Source: Cladophialophora immunda
Lineage: Eukaryota > Ascomycota > Eurotiomycetes > Chaetothyriales > Herpotrichiellaceae
DNA length: 64,000 nt
Assembly (NCBI RefSeq): GCF_000835495.1
Contig: NW_015622546.1
Coordinates: forward strand, 1,490,883-1,554,882
Reading direction: 5' to 3'
Shown: positions 43,243 to 53,859 of the stretch, one piece after another
Position numbering within the stretch: the first letter of the stretch is position 1
Layout of the letters: every line of letters begins with the position of its first letter
Notes under the pieces: generated by a model
The model's database searches: none
What the model was told of the DNA's origin: nothing
Seen by the model: the letters and a program-made list of their open reading frames with translations, nothing else
Translations under genes and position numbers: made by a program

Positions 43243-46200
43243 ATGTTTCAGCGGCGTGGCACCTATCTTCAGCGCCTGTCCAAGCTCTACTCGGACACCA
43301 AGCAGTCCTACGAGAGCGCCAAAGTCACTCCCGCGGCTGCGAATGTCACGGACCTGCCTGAGCTGAGGGACTTGAGGCGTGATTTCCAGATTCAGCAGGA
43401 CAGGTTGCTGGCATGGGGGATGCACTGGACCGACGTCGGCGCGCCGTATTCCGCCCAGGGCGATGTCGACATCGACAAGAAAATCGACCAGGCCGGGCTA
43501 GGCGAGGTGGTGGCCAGCGTCATGTCGGAGATTAAAAGGCTTCTGGAAGAGAGTGGCCGTCTGGAGCATCCCGAACGGTATGAGATGAAGAAGTCGGCAC
43601 GAGGCCCTGGTGCGAGTCCTGTGGCCCCGCGGAGGGACTGGACCAGTCACGAGGTCATGACCGGGCGCGCTCTGCTGGAGCAGCTGACCACCTGTATCGA
43701 CGTCCTCTACAGCCTCGAGGAATCAAGGAGGGCCGACGAGAAGGGTGGTGACGCGAAACGAATGAAGCATGCCCATGGCTCTGTCGCTGCCGATGGTACC
43801 GACTATGGCCCCCTTTACGACCACCCTCTGCACATCGACTTCAACGGTCTCGAGTTCAGTACCTACTCGCCCCAAGCAGCTGACCCACCGCCATATGACC
43901 CTGCCGAAGGCTCCGTAACTTCGAGAGAACGTTCCATCGCCTACTTTCGCCAGGGCGCTTGCCCGGTCCTCGTTGACTTTCTCACGGCAGACTGCCCCCC
44001 ATATGTCGTCGGAAGCGCCGAGGATGTCTTTGAGCTCCATGAGCTCGGCGAGAAGCTTTGCAAAGATCGATCCCTGTCGTGGTGCGGCCACCTGAGACTT
44101 CTCGGGTTCACTGTCGACCCCAATGGACCACGTTGTGCAATGGTCTATGCCTTGCCCGAGGGACACGACCACAAAACTCTTCAACAACACAGGACTCTCT
44201 CGTCCGTCCTATCGTCAAGCAACATCCAGGAGGGATCGTCGCCAGCTCTCGAAGATCGCTTCCGACTGGCATACAATCTTGCCCTGTCCATTATGGGCTA
44301 CTTCGCCCAAGGAGAAACTCATCAGTATATCAACAGCAGCAATATCCTTCTAATCGGCAGCAGAGAGCACATGAATCGCTCCAATTTGCCTAAAGAATTG
44401 AGATACCCCTATTTACTACAGTCGTGCCAGGACTTTCTATCTCGCTTACAAGCAGAGGAACAGTTCACAGCAACCATCTACCGCCACCCTGACCATGACA
44501 TTCACGCATCAGAAGTGGTTCCTGCTTATGACATCTACAGCCTCGGCTTGCTTTTGCTAGAGATTGGTCTATGGATTCCACTACAGAAACTGTGGAAGCC
44601 AAAGTATGACCGCCGACTTTTTATGGAAAGAGTCCAGCGGATCTACGCGCACAAGCTGGCTTCGAAGTGCGGAAGCAAGTACATGCGGGTGGTTCAGAAA
44701 TGTTTGCAAGCACCCACGGAGCTGCAGTACAGGAACAACTATGAGGATGCTGGGGCATTCCTGCTGCAAGTGGCCAAGGACCTGCTACAATGCTGCGCCC
44801 TTGATGAAGAAGGGCCACCTCCAGCCTCTGACATCGAGACTTTCGAGCTCATCATCATCGAGCAAATGTGCAAGGCTGAAGAAAAAGCAGCCGAAGAGGA
44901 GAAAATGCCAAAGATACCGCCCGACGACATCAAGCCCGACCTCCCTAAGAGAGCGAACTCAAAGCGAAAGGCCGACGCGATCCAGCAATCCATAACGCCA
45001 GCAGAGAAGCCGCTCCGAAAATGGAGTGATGTTGATATCCCCCAAGAAGACCTGGACCAGTGGAATACCATGGTGATGCCAAAGTTAGGCAAGATGCTGA
45101 AGACTGCTCTCAAGGATTCTCCCGAATCATCTTGCAGCCTCAGTCTCATGATGTTCGGAAACGCGCCTGAGAATGCCAAGACTACCATCTGCATTCAGTG
45201 CCCACAGATTGGCAAGGTCCGTGATGTGTTGAGGAAGAAGTTTAGACCCAAAAAGGGATGGGGCGTTGTCCTTCTCAATGGCGAAGTCAGACGAAGCGGC
45301 ACTGGCAGAAGGCGAAAGCCGAGGCGGTCGGGGTATGGTGCTTCCTGCTCGAAGTATAGAGGACCCAAAGCCATGGCTCGAAGGCCTCTGGAACAGAAAT
45401 ACCAGGAACGTCCGACTAGTGGAGCCAGCATTGGGGCCTTCAAGGATGCCGAGCATCTGCCTCCCGTCTCCTTCGGAGGTACTATCCTCGTCGACGGCGA
45501 ACCCTACGGAATGACCGTGCATCACATGCTCGACCTTCCGAGCGACGACGAAGAAGAAGACGACGATGATGACGATGTTGTTCGACGCAGCGAGCAGCAG
45601 CAACAAGCTCGAAGAGCAGCAGCACCACGTAGAATGCCTGGACAATTTGACACTTCAGCCGATGTACGTTTCATGCAATCAGAGGAAGACCTTTCGCGGT
45701 TTTCCGATCTTGCCATTTCTGACGAGGATTTTGAGAACAACAGTGATGACGACGACGACCAAAGTGACGCCAGCACCATCCGACCAGACTATGCCATCAT
45801 GGACGCAGACGGCAACGAGTTCTGGTTCCTCGAAGACAGCCCCCCTGGGCTTGATGACGACGACGGATCCGACGCATCCTCGTCTGAAGACGAAGCAGAC
45901 GCAGACGACGCGGCCTCTATCGGCGACAAGACAGGCATCGCACCGTACTCAGATGACGACCTCTGCGTGACTCAACCGGCCATCGACGATGTGGACGATG
46001 ACTTCTTTCCCAGCGAGGAAGATCGTGACGATGACCATCTCGCGAGCCATGCGTTTGGATATGTCTTTGCAAGTAGCGGCATCCGGCGCGTAGTAAGAGG
46101 GGAAATGAAGCATGAAGTCGACTGGGCTCTGATTCGGGTCCATGAAGACCGCTTGAAAATAGAGAACGCAATCACTTCGCAGCAGAAGGGCACTAACATG

Positions 46201-46842
46201 CCACCAACGACATCTTCGTCACGGCAAGGATCGAGGACTGCCCCCCAAAGGCGTGATCCTATCCCCGTCCTCACAACAATAACGCCCCTTTCGTCCCTCT
46301 CCGGCCTACGGGTCCACTGCCGCGGTCGTTCATCCGGCTTCAAACGAGGACGCATCTCGCAGGCCATGTCACTGGTGAAAATGCACGGCCGGCAATCCTT
46401 CTCTGTGAGTTGGTGTGTAGAAGGAGGCTTCGGCATCCCGGGAGACAGTGGTGCATGGGTATATGATCCCGTGTCGGGCGGGCTCTGCGGCCACGTCCTG
46501 GCCTGGGGCGAGAAGAGCAAGACAGCTTACATTGCGCCTATGGAGGTGTTGTTTGAGGATATCAAGGGACGACTTGGCGCCAGGTGCGTGGAGTTGCCCG
46601 TCCCCGAAGGACTGAGGAGGCAGGTGAGAGAGGACGAGGGAATCGGCATGGGCACGACGAGCACGAGCGGCGGTGAGCAGGAGGATGTAGCTGCCAAGCT
46701 GCGGGACATGAGGCTCGACAGCAACACCAATACTGCCGCCGGGTCTGGGTCTACGTCTACCTCCGGTGCACCGGGCGGAGGAGGCAAGACGAAGCAGGTC
46801 GTCGGTGTGCGGCCGCTGGTCATGGCTGGCGCTGTCTCCTGA
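43243..46842 (+). CDS. HeLo-like / degenerate kinase (DUF7580-like) / trypsin-like protease fusion protein
   Basis: Single exon, 1199 residues. Three parts are visible. (1) Residues 1-110 are helical, with DLRRDFQIQQDRLLAWGMHW resembling the R-L-x-x-W-G core of fungal HeLo domains, membrane-active modules of incompatibility and cell-death proteins. (2) About 250-520 is kinase-like: a glycine-loop-free start, MVYALPEG at the hinge, THQYINSSNILLIG at the catalytic loop (His360, but no Asp where kinases have HRD) and YDIYSLGLLLLEIG, with no DFG. This matches the inactive kinase-like module of DUF7580 proteins. (3) About 740-1150 is protease-like: FGGTILVDGEPYGMTVHHM (His760/761), EVDWALIRV (Asp960) and GIPGDSGAWV (Ser1069) form a candidate triad. 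A highly acidic insert of about 190 residues separates His from Asp. The order suggests sensor-regulated proteolysis linked to membrane damage; that function is inference. Confidence 0.75.
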   Translation: MFQRRGTYLQRLSKLYSDTKQSYESAKVTPAAANVTDLPELRDLRRDFQIQQDRLLAWGMHWTDVGAPYSAQGDVDIDKKIDQAGLGEVVASVMSEIKRLLEESGRLEHPERYEMKKSARGPGASPVAPRRDWTSHEVMTGRALLEQLTTCIDVLYSLEESRRADEKGGDAKRMKHAHGSVAADGTDYGPLYDHPLHIDFNGLEFSTYSPQAADPPPYDPAEGSVTSRERSIAYFRQGACPVLVDFLTADCPPYVVGSAEDVFELHELGEKLCKDRSLSWCGHLRLLGFTVDPNGPRCAMVYALPEGHDHKTLQQHRTLSSVLSSSNIQEGSSPALEDRFRLAYNLALSIMGYFAQGETHQYINSSNILLIGSREHMNRSNLPKELRYPYLLQSCQDFLSRLQAEEQFTATIYRHPDHDIHASEVVPAYDIYSLGLLLLEIGLWIPLQKLWKPKYDRRLFMERVQRIYAHKLASKCGSKYMRVVQKCLQAPTELQYRNNYEDAGAFLLQVAKDLLQCCALDEEGPPPASDIETFELIIIEQMCKAEEKAAEEEKMPKIPPDDIKPDLPKRANSKRKADAIQQSITPAEKPLRKWSDVDIPQEDLDQWNTMVMPKLGKMLKTALKDSPESSCSLSLMMFGNAPENAKTTICIQCPQIGKVRDVLRKKFRPKKGWGVVLLNGEVRRSGTGRRRKPRRSGYGASCSKYRGPKAMARRPLEQKYQERPTSGASIGAFKDAEHLPPVSFGGTILVDGEPYGMTVHHMLDLPSDDEEEDDDDDDVVRRSEQQQQARRAAAPRRMPGQFDTSADVRFMQSEEDLSRFSDLAISDEDFENNSDDDDDQSDASTIRPDYAIMDADGNEFWFLEDSPPGLDDDDGSDASSSEDEADADDAASIGDKTGIAPYSDDDLCVTQPAIDDVDDDFFPSEEDRDDDHLASHAFGYVFASSGIRRVVRGEMKHEVDWALIRVHEDRLKIENAITSQQKGTNMPPTTSSSRQGSRTAPQRRDPIPVLTTITPLSSLSGLRVHCRGRSSGFKRGRISQAMSLVKMHGRQSFSVSWCVEGGFGIPGDSGAWVYDPVSGGLCGHVLAWGEKSKTAYIAPMEVLFEDIKGRLGARCVELPVPEGLRRQVREDEGIGMGTTSTSGGEQEDVAAKLRDMRLDSNTNTAAGSGSTSTSGAPGGGGKTKQVVGVRPLVMAGAVS

Positions 46843-48636
46843 TTGCTTTTTATTTTTATCGTCGTCGTCGGCGTCATTTTCATTTTCGCCCAGATCTCGC
46901 GTATATTAGCACGGAGTCCTTTCTGTACTTATTCACTTGTCGTTATTTAGGATAATTGAGATGCCTTTTAAGGTGCACGGGATTAGGGATACACTCGCGT
47001 TAGGCCATGGCAGTGGGTATCCACTCAGCTATATATTCCTCAGTCCGACTATCCTCTTGACCCCGACACACTTCTTACACATACACACATTCGACACCTA
47101 CCTATTAGCCTCACATCGCAGAACGATTAATGTTCCGGCCAGTGAGACTATGCCCCTTCGCGGAGTTCCAGCTCTTTTTCCCTGACTGAGATGAAATGGA
47201 TTTCGTTGAACTCGCCAGACGACCCCGGGAATCGACCTTCAATCAAGGCTTTCACTCCAACCTTTGCCTTTATCCCTTCCTTTGGGGACCTCTAGGGAGC
47301 CTAAAGCTGGTCGATTGTGCCTCGCAAATGCCGGCAGCTCTCGAGCCTATCGCCAAAGCCAGGTGTCCTCCAATGGAGTTGATCGGACGACAGGCCCGAA
47401 ACTGGGCCAAAGACCTGGAGCGACTTCATGTCCTCCCAAGTCTTTTCTTTCTGTTGATCAACACAGTACGTTCTGATCAACTGGCCTAGCTGCGCACCAG
47501 ATCTCTTCTGTGACATTTTCCATGACATTGTGTGGTCTTTTATATACAAAATCTCATACCTGTCTATAGACCTTTGTTGTGACAGCACAGCAGTTTACTT
47601 TCGGCATCAACTGGCACCTAAGCTGAATTGGGTTGACAAGAATGAGGAATGTTCCACGGTCTTCAGTGGGGTGATATGGCTATGAATACCACTTAACCCA
47701 CTAATTTCCCGCCCAAGGCGTGTAAACGCATAGTCTCCCTCACCACGGATACATAAAGACGCCAAAGATCCCTAGCAGAAAGGAAGCCTTGTCTTCTTTC
47801 TTTTTGGTGTGTGACGTCTCGCTGTCCATCGCATCTTCTCGTCATTGCTGAAACCAGACATGAGCGTGCTGCGGAGAGCCATCACTGGAATATCTGTGAT
47901 GTCCTGAATTGTCAGACTCCTTGATTTTTAAACCCCGGGCATCCATGGGGGACATTTGTGTACTCCTGGCGAGGCAGACCTTTGCGGCTGTTAATGCCAC
48001 GTGAAATGCGCGGGAAACAACTGGCCGCTCTCAAGAACTTGGACGCTAGGCCTATACGGAGTACAAGACTATTTCACCCTCTTCTGACGACAATATACTT
48101 CCGCCGCTTTTACATCCTGATGACATCTTGAAGAGTCCTAACCCGGGAGCTTCAACTCTTAGGGTGCAGTGAAATAAGATAGAACCTTTCCTTTCTGAAG
48201 ACGCGCGCTAAGGAAGCAGAAATAAGGCTTACTGCTCAAGAAGTATCAAAAAAGCCCCCGTCAAGGTCATCCAAATTTATCGGTCCTCAATAGGCACCGA
48301 TGTCTGCACGTTGGGCCTCTCCTCCGGCTGAAGAGTTCGATAAAAGCGAAGAGAACAATATTCGGCGGTCGTGTTCACTATTCGGTGAAATAGAAGGGTT
48401 CGCTTTTGCTATCCATTTGTCGTCAGACCCTGTGAATGAGCCTCCTGGTTGAGAGGAATTGGCCTGTTGCAGATAGTTCGGCATGATCGTGCCATCTTGA
48501 GAGAATCGTCACAACCATCTTCACCACCGCCATCGGCGAAAGTGTTGTCGTTCAAGAAGCCATCAAAAGTGCTCGTCCCCAAGTCTGGTAAAGCGAACTC
48601 GTTGGCAGCAGATGCCCCAGCATTTCCAAAGTCGAA
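46843..48636. other. Intergenic region inside the accessory island
   Basis: About 1.8 kb between convergent genes. The open frames are all under 100 codons with no motif. No terminal repeats or transposase remnants were recognised. Confidence 0.4.
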
Positions 48637-51317
48637 TCAAGTAGCCCCGTCGCCGGATTCGCCGTTCAGCTTCGTATAGCTTTCCAGCTCTGGTAATAGA
48701 CCCATGTCGTTCCTAGGACTATTCTTATCGACCGGGGGACCGCTTCTAGTACCTAGACAACCCCCCGGACCTTTTTGGTGACGAGCGAGTGCGTCGCCTC
48801 TTGCAAATTTGTGTCCACATTGGCTGCAGATATGTGGGGTTTCTCCCGTGTGAAGCTTTGCATGCCGCTTCAAGTCGTGCAGTCGACGAAACCTTGACCC
48901 ACAGGTTGAGCAAACCAAAGGCTTTTCTTGTGAGTGAGTCAGTAGGTGGCTCTTCAGATTGTGATGTCGCGTGAATTGTGTGGCACAATAAGGGCATCGG
49001 TGCTTCTTGGTTGAAGGCGGCCTGTCGTTGGCGGCCTCATCAAGCAAATGATGTTGCGAGAGGTTCTGTTGCTCTTGTTGCATGGGTGTCAGCTCTTGCG
49101 GAGGGCTAAACGGTCGCCCATATGGGGGAAGATTGGATCGTGGAGGATAGGATTGCGAACCATCGCCTGTCTGGTTGTGTTGACTCCTCTTGAACTGTTG
49201 TTTCGCATCATCCAGTAGGTGTTGACCATTCACTTGCTGCCTCTTGCTCTCATCCAAGAGCCATGTGTCTTCAGTTTCTCCCTTTACCCTGGAAATTGTG
49301 TTGTTCTCTGGAATCCTGTGCCACTTCTCTTGGAGAAGAGCGCGCGGGGATGGACTCGAACTTGTCCCTGTATAAGGTGCTGAAGTGACATCTTGAAACA
49401 ATGGCGTTTCAGGGTTCCTTGGTGCTTTTCTTCGAATCTCCTTTTGTCGCCGCGAGGCACCTGCCGTGTCGAGATTTCTCGGCGAACAGTCTATACAGAG
49501 ATGTTCCCCTGGCACCTGGGAACGATAATAGTAGCACGCAATGTGCTGCCATGTACCACACCTCTGATCCAAAACAATATTACCGTCGTCATCGTCGAAC
49601 CCACATATACACTTAAAGGTAAAATTCTCCTCATCATCTTGATCACTGTCATCATCACTCTCATCCTCCTCTTGAGGCAATGCTGCTAGCGAGATTTGTT
49701 CAAGATGCTTTCCCAAATGAGTGAAATATTCGCGTTGCGATTTCCAGTCGGTTTGCGCACAAAGAGGGCACTCTTGATCTGTAAAAGACCTTGGGACTGA
49801 CTGCGCTGCAGCCTGTGCCATACTCAGAGCGTGAACATGTGTAAGAGCCTTGCGCCCATGTACGCGACTCAGGTGATCAAGGAAGCTCTCCTGGTCAGTG
49901 AAAGTGACGGAGCTTTTATGACAGTCGCGACATCTAAACGACTTGTCCGAAAAATGAGCTTCGAGCTCGTGTCGAGACCACAGTGTTCGTGTCGAGAAAG
50001 TTTTGAGGCGTTCAGGACAATCGTTGAATGTGCAGATATAAGCTTGAAGATCAGAAAAGACATGCATCCTGGTAGAGTCAGTGAAATATTGTTTCTATGC
50101 GTCTTCACAAACTTACTTCCAGTCTATCCGATTCCGTAATGTTTTGAGCAAGGTACCGCAAAATGAGCATGTAAACGGCTCGTTTCGCCAGATCTGCTGA
50201 GGAGTTCGAGGTACTGCAAGGTGACTCCTACCTTCACCTTCAACGCTTGACATGAAGGAAGTATGAGAGGCAACGGAGCCGGCAACCTGTGACTGAGCTG
50301 GGATCGAGGCACCAAGTGCCGAATCGCGAAAAGTGTGGACTGTCGATGGTTTGAAGATGGTCTTGGGTTCTTCAAAGCTCTCTTGCGCCGTGCCACTGTT
50401 AGATATCAATGCCCGGATGCGGACAAACCTCTGCCAATTAGCTTCTCCAAGCCTCTCGAGTAGACCACTATCAGCTGTCCGAAACTTCTCGTATACTTGA
50501 CTGACCCAAGGAAGAGCGCTCTCCGTCACTTCAAACGACTTCAAGCCCAAAGCTGGTTCATTTCCTCCTGGTCTGTGCTGCCGTGTATAGAATGCTTGTT
50601 CTAAAGTTGGGCAAAGGTCCATTAACAATTTAGAGTACACTTGTAGTGATCGAATACCTGCAACGACTGTATCCTGACTTTCATCATCGTCGGTTTCGCT
50701 AGCTGAGTCGCTGTCGCTTTCACAAATACGGGAAGATGGTTCGTCGACCGATAAAATGGATGCAGCTTTTGAAAGAAGCTCTCGCAAGGGTTTTACCAGG
50801 CCCCATTTTGCCTTCTTGCCTTCCCGAATGCTGATCGACTGTTCCATGACTGTGTAGAGTTAGCGCATCTGCCGACGGTGTCTTTTATCATGGCCGAACC
50901 TGTAATAAGTGTTTTGCCTATGCGGTCCAACAGGCTAATCAAGCTCTTGTGAAGCTCGTCCTCTGGTGAAAGGCATGCTTCCAGCCGCCCATCACCCAAG
51001 GCATCTCCCCAGAGGCACATGCGGTCACGAACATGGCCGAGGTCACGTTTTGACGAAGCGCTGAGATGGCAATGGAGGTTGGAAGTTTGACAGATTTGAC
51101 AGAGTAAGGCAAAATTTGCCTTGTAAAGGGCAGTGGCAAAGAGCTCTTCCTGGGATGGATACGCAACTCCCTTCGAGGGTAGAACTGTCGCGACCCGCGA
51201 TTTCGTTTCAATCCAGTCAATGACAGTGCTGGAAGAGGTTGAGGTAGGATCTGGCTTCACGGCGGCCGGGGCTGCCGGCATGTTCTTTATGCCCGCAGCG
51301 CCATGATGTAGCGCCAT
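48637..51317 (-). CDS. C2H2 and PHD-type zinc-finger protein
   Basis: Three exons, 51317-50900, 50849-50117 and 50068-48637, with introns of 50 and 48 nt, giving 860 residues. The N-terminus (residues about 1-260) is an uncharacterised helical region with FLLCQICQTSN-like and LWGDALGDGRLEACLSPEDE stretches of a type common in Pezizomycotina. A first atypical C2H2 finger (CSFCGTLLK, completed across intron 2 by WKMHVFSDLQAYICTFNDC) is followed by FRCRDCHKSS fingers. Next comes a PHD-like finger, CICGFDDDDGNIV with CGTWQHIACYYY. After a long disordered Gln/Ser/Pro linker, three classical C2H2 fingers close the protein: CPYCATQFTRHHNLKSHLLTH, CSTCGSRFRRLHDLKRHAK and CSQCGHKFARGDALARH. Nuclear DNA binding with histone-tail reading is the plain inference. 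The gene is head to head with the HeLo-like gene at 51710, suggesting co-regulation. Confidence 0.8.
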
Positions 51318-51709
51318 GGCATCGACGAAGGGTGAACGTCTGGCCTCCTACTTAACGCTTCTTCGAGAAGCCGTAATTGAGATCAAAAGAACTTGATTGT
51401 GTGCAAGATTGGAGAATGGTTTTCGATGTTGGCATGCGGCTGAGATAGCGCCGATAGACAGTCCAGACGTGCACTGCCACGACGTGCAGTGCCCCCTGCA
51501 CCAACCATAGGCCTACGTTGGTGGCCTCAGGCTTTCGCTCAGCCCCTCCGCCACCGTTGGAAATGGAGGACGAGCTTTCAAGGAGAACGTGGCTGAGCTT
51601 TCAGACACCGCAGGGGGTCCAGAAATTGAGTCGCGGGTTTTTAGAATGCTCTTGAATCTGTATGCTGTGTTGTAAAATCTTGAAGTTCTGGTTGATACCT
51701 GGAGGGAAC
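51318..51709. promoter_or_regulatory. Shared divergent promoter of the zinc-finger and HeLo-like genes
   Basis: About 390 bases between divergent start codons. A 13-bp direct repeat (GACGTGCACTGCC at 51466-51478, GACGTGCAGTGCC at 51481-51493, one mismatch) contains a perfect 7-bp inverted repeat, GCACTGC (51471-51477) and GCAGTGC (51486-51492). This compact symmetric structure could bind a dimeric regulator acting on both genes. The structure is seen; the function is inferred. Confidence 0.45.
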
Positions 51710-53616
51710 ATGGCCGAGGCCGCAGGATTTGTTCTTGCTGTGGTGCCCATGATAATAAGTGCCTGTGAACACTATGGCGAAGCAGCTCGTGGCATTCAGC
51801 GGTACCGGCACGCAAACAAGGGAGCGGAAGACTTGACAATGATGCTCGAGATTCAAGAGGCAATCTTTCGATCGGCGAACGTGAGACTTCTTGCTTCCTG
51901 CGTCGGCGAGGATGAAGCACGCTTGATGCTGCGCGACTTCAATCATCCAGGCTGGAAAGAAAGCGGGTTGATAGCTGACTATCGGGCGAGAGTGGGAGAA
52001 TCACAGCATGCTTTCACCCACTCGATCAAGCTCATCAACGAACATCTGGAAAATTTGCGATTGACGATCGATGGCTTTGGCAAGCACAGCGATCTCAATG
52101 AACAAGTCTGGCTCACCACAATTCCGGTACATGAAGTCCTGCAACTGACTTGAGTTGATCTTAGGATGCTCATCACGCTCATCATCGCAAGCTTTCATTC
52201 AAGAAGAGGATCAGGCTAGCTTTCTCACAGTCTGACATTGAACAGTCCTTGGAAAGCTTAATGAAAAAGACTCAGAACTTTTCCACCTTGATAGCCCAAA
52301 CAGAACCGTTGCAATCAAGAACCTCTGAGACCAAACCTACTCTCTCGACAAGAAGAGAAATTGCAAAATTTGCCAGGATCAGAGACGCAGCTAGCAACTT
52401 GTATCAAACCCTGGGACACGCATGTACGAAGCACGCAAGTCACCAAGCTCATCTGAGCCTCGAATCATCCTGCAGAGACCTGGAATCACCCCCAACGGAC
52501 CCTCTACAAGTGCGCTTCACTATGGCATTTAGCCAATTGACCTTAAAACCCCAAGCCACAGTGTCGGATGTATCTAAGCCCTCAGCCTGGCTTAGGATCG
52601 AGTCAAGTGTCAGCGGTACGATACAGCCAGATACTGATAATGTGACCCTTCAGCACATGCAAGCCAGCGCAAAAAGGACGCGAGATAGTGAGGATGACGA
52701 ATCTCCCCAGGCTTCGACAGCACAGGCAACGTCGAAACAAAAAAGGTCTGTCCGGTTCCAGTGTGCTCAGCCAGTAGCCCTACCAGTTGTGCCTGCGGAA
52801 GAACCAATTTTACCAAACCTATGCACAAATGAGAATTTCTGCCTACAGCTTCGCAACTTCATCAATCAAGCCAGACCCAGCACCAAAGCCGTGGGCTATC
52901 TAGGCCATCAAGGATCTCAGAGACATCTGATATATGTCGACGCAAAGTCACAGCGAGTCACCCAAGGCAACGACACGAGCCTGCTCAAATCTCTCCGCCA
53001 ACTCCTCCGAAGCACCAGCAACGCAGGCCCCAGCAGTCCCATCCTCCTACACTACGAACGTCTCCGCCTGGCGCGCCAGTTGTCGATTGCAGTCCTTCAA
53101 TTTCGCTCGACGCCCTGGCTAGCCAATTCGTGGAACAGCAACGAAATCCTCGTTTCCACCTCCCAACCCTCCTTCACCACAACCAACGACACCACAATGA
53201 CAAACTCCCACGAACCCTTTGTAAGCGCCTGCATCCGAAACCCCTACGACACGCCCGCTCGCTCCAACACGCTCCCCAGCCACACCTTAATCCGTAACCA
53301 ACTCCTCTTCCGCCTCGGCGTCATGCTGCTCGAAATCGCCTTCCAGAAACCGCTAGACGAAATGAAAGAGACCACCGACATCGACTGCCAAGACGACGGC
53401 AATGCTGACTTCTGGGCGGCAGATCGCCTGCGGCATCAAGTCTCTGCGTGTCTGGCGCCGAGGTATGCGGAGGTGGTGAGGAAGTGTATCCATTGTGATT
53501 TCGGGAAGGATTTCGATCTGACGGCGACGAAATTGCAGGAGGCTTTCTATCAAGATGTCGTTTGCGAGTTGAAGAGGTTGGAGGACTTGTTTAGGGCTGC
53601 TTCGACGGTGGGTTGA
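51710..53616 (+). CDS. HeLo-like / DUF7580 protein (putative prion-inhibition/cell-death family)
   Basis: Two exons, 51710-52126 and 52192-53616 (65-nt intron, GTACAT donor), about 613 residues. An alternative acceptor at 52164 would add nine residues. The N-terminus (MAEAAGFVLAVVPMIISACE, HYGEAARGIQRYR) is the hydrophobic first helix typical of HeLo-like/DUF7580 proteins. The rest of the helical domain runs to about residue 250, with FKKRIRLAFSQSDIEQSL after the intron. The C-terminal half is the DUF7580 kinase-like module without catalytic residues: LCTNENFCLQL, LHYERLRLARQLSIAVLQF and LLFRLGVMLLEIAFQKPL. The last of these aligns by eye with YSLGLLLLEIGLWIPL of the fusion protein at 43243. 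The family is linked by domain similarity to heterokaryon incompatibility effectors; the activity of this member is unknown. Confidence 0.72.
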
Positions 53617-53859
53617 GCGGGAACAAAGATTATAAGGTGGAAGGCCGATTCTATACCGATCTTGTGCCACGGTCGACGAGGTTGTCTTGGCCGTCTTACC
53701 ATGCAAATTACGTGGCATTGAGGGAAACCATGCCATCTACCTACAACCGTTGTCATCATCAGCACATCTCTTCAAAAGAGTCCGCCATTACAGAGTTGAA
53801 TTGGTGACCGATATGGAGCACTTGAACTTCAACGAGGCACCGGAACAGAGAATTTGCCT

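Noticed and set aside
43243..46842. Active protein kinase in the fusion protein
   Set aside because: The catalytic-loop Asp, glycine loop and DFG are absent. Only the fold-like motifs remain, so it is called kinase-like and degenerate.
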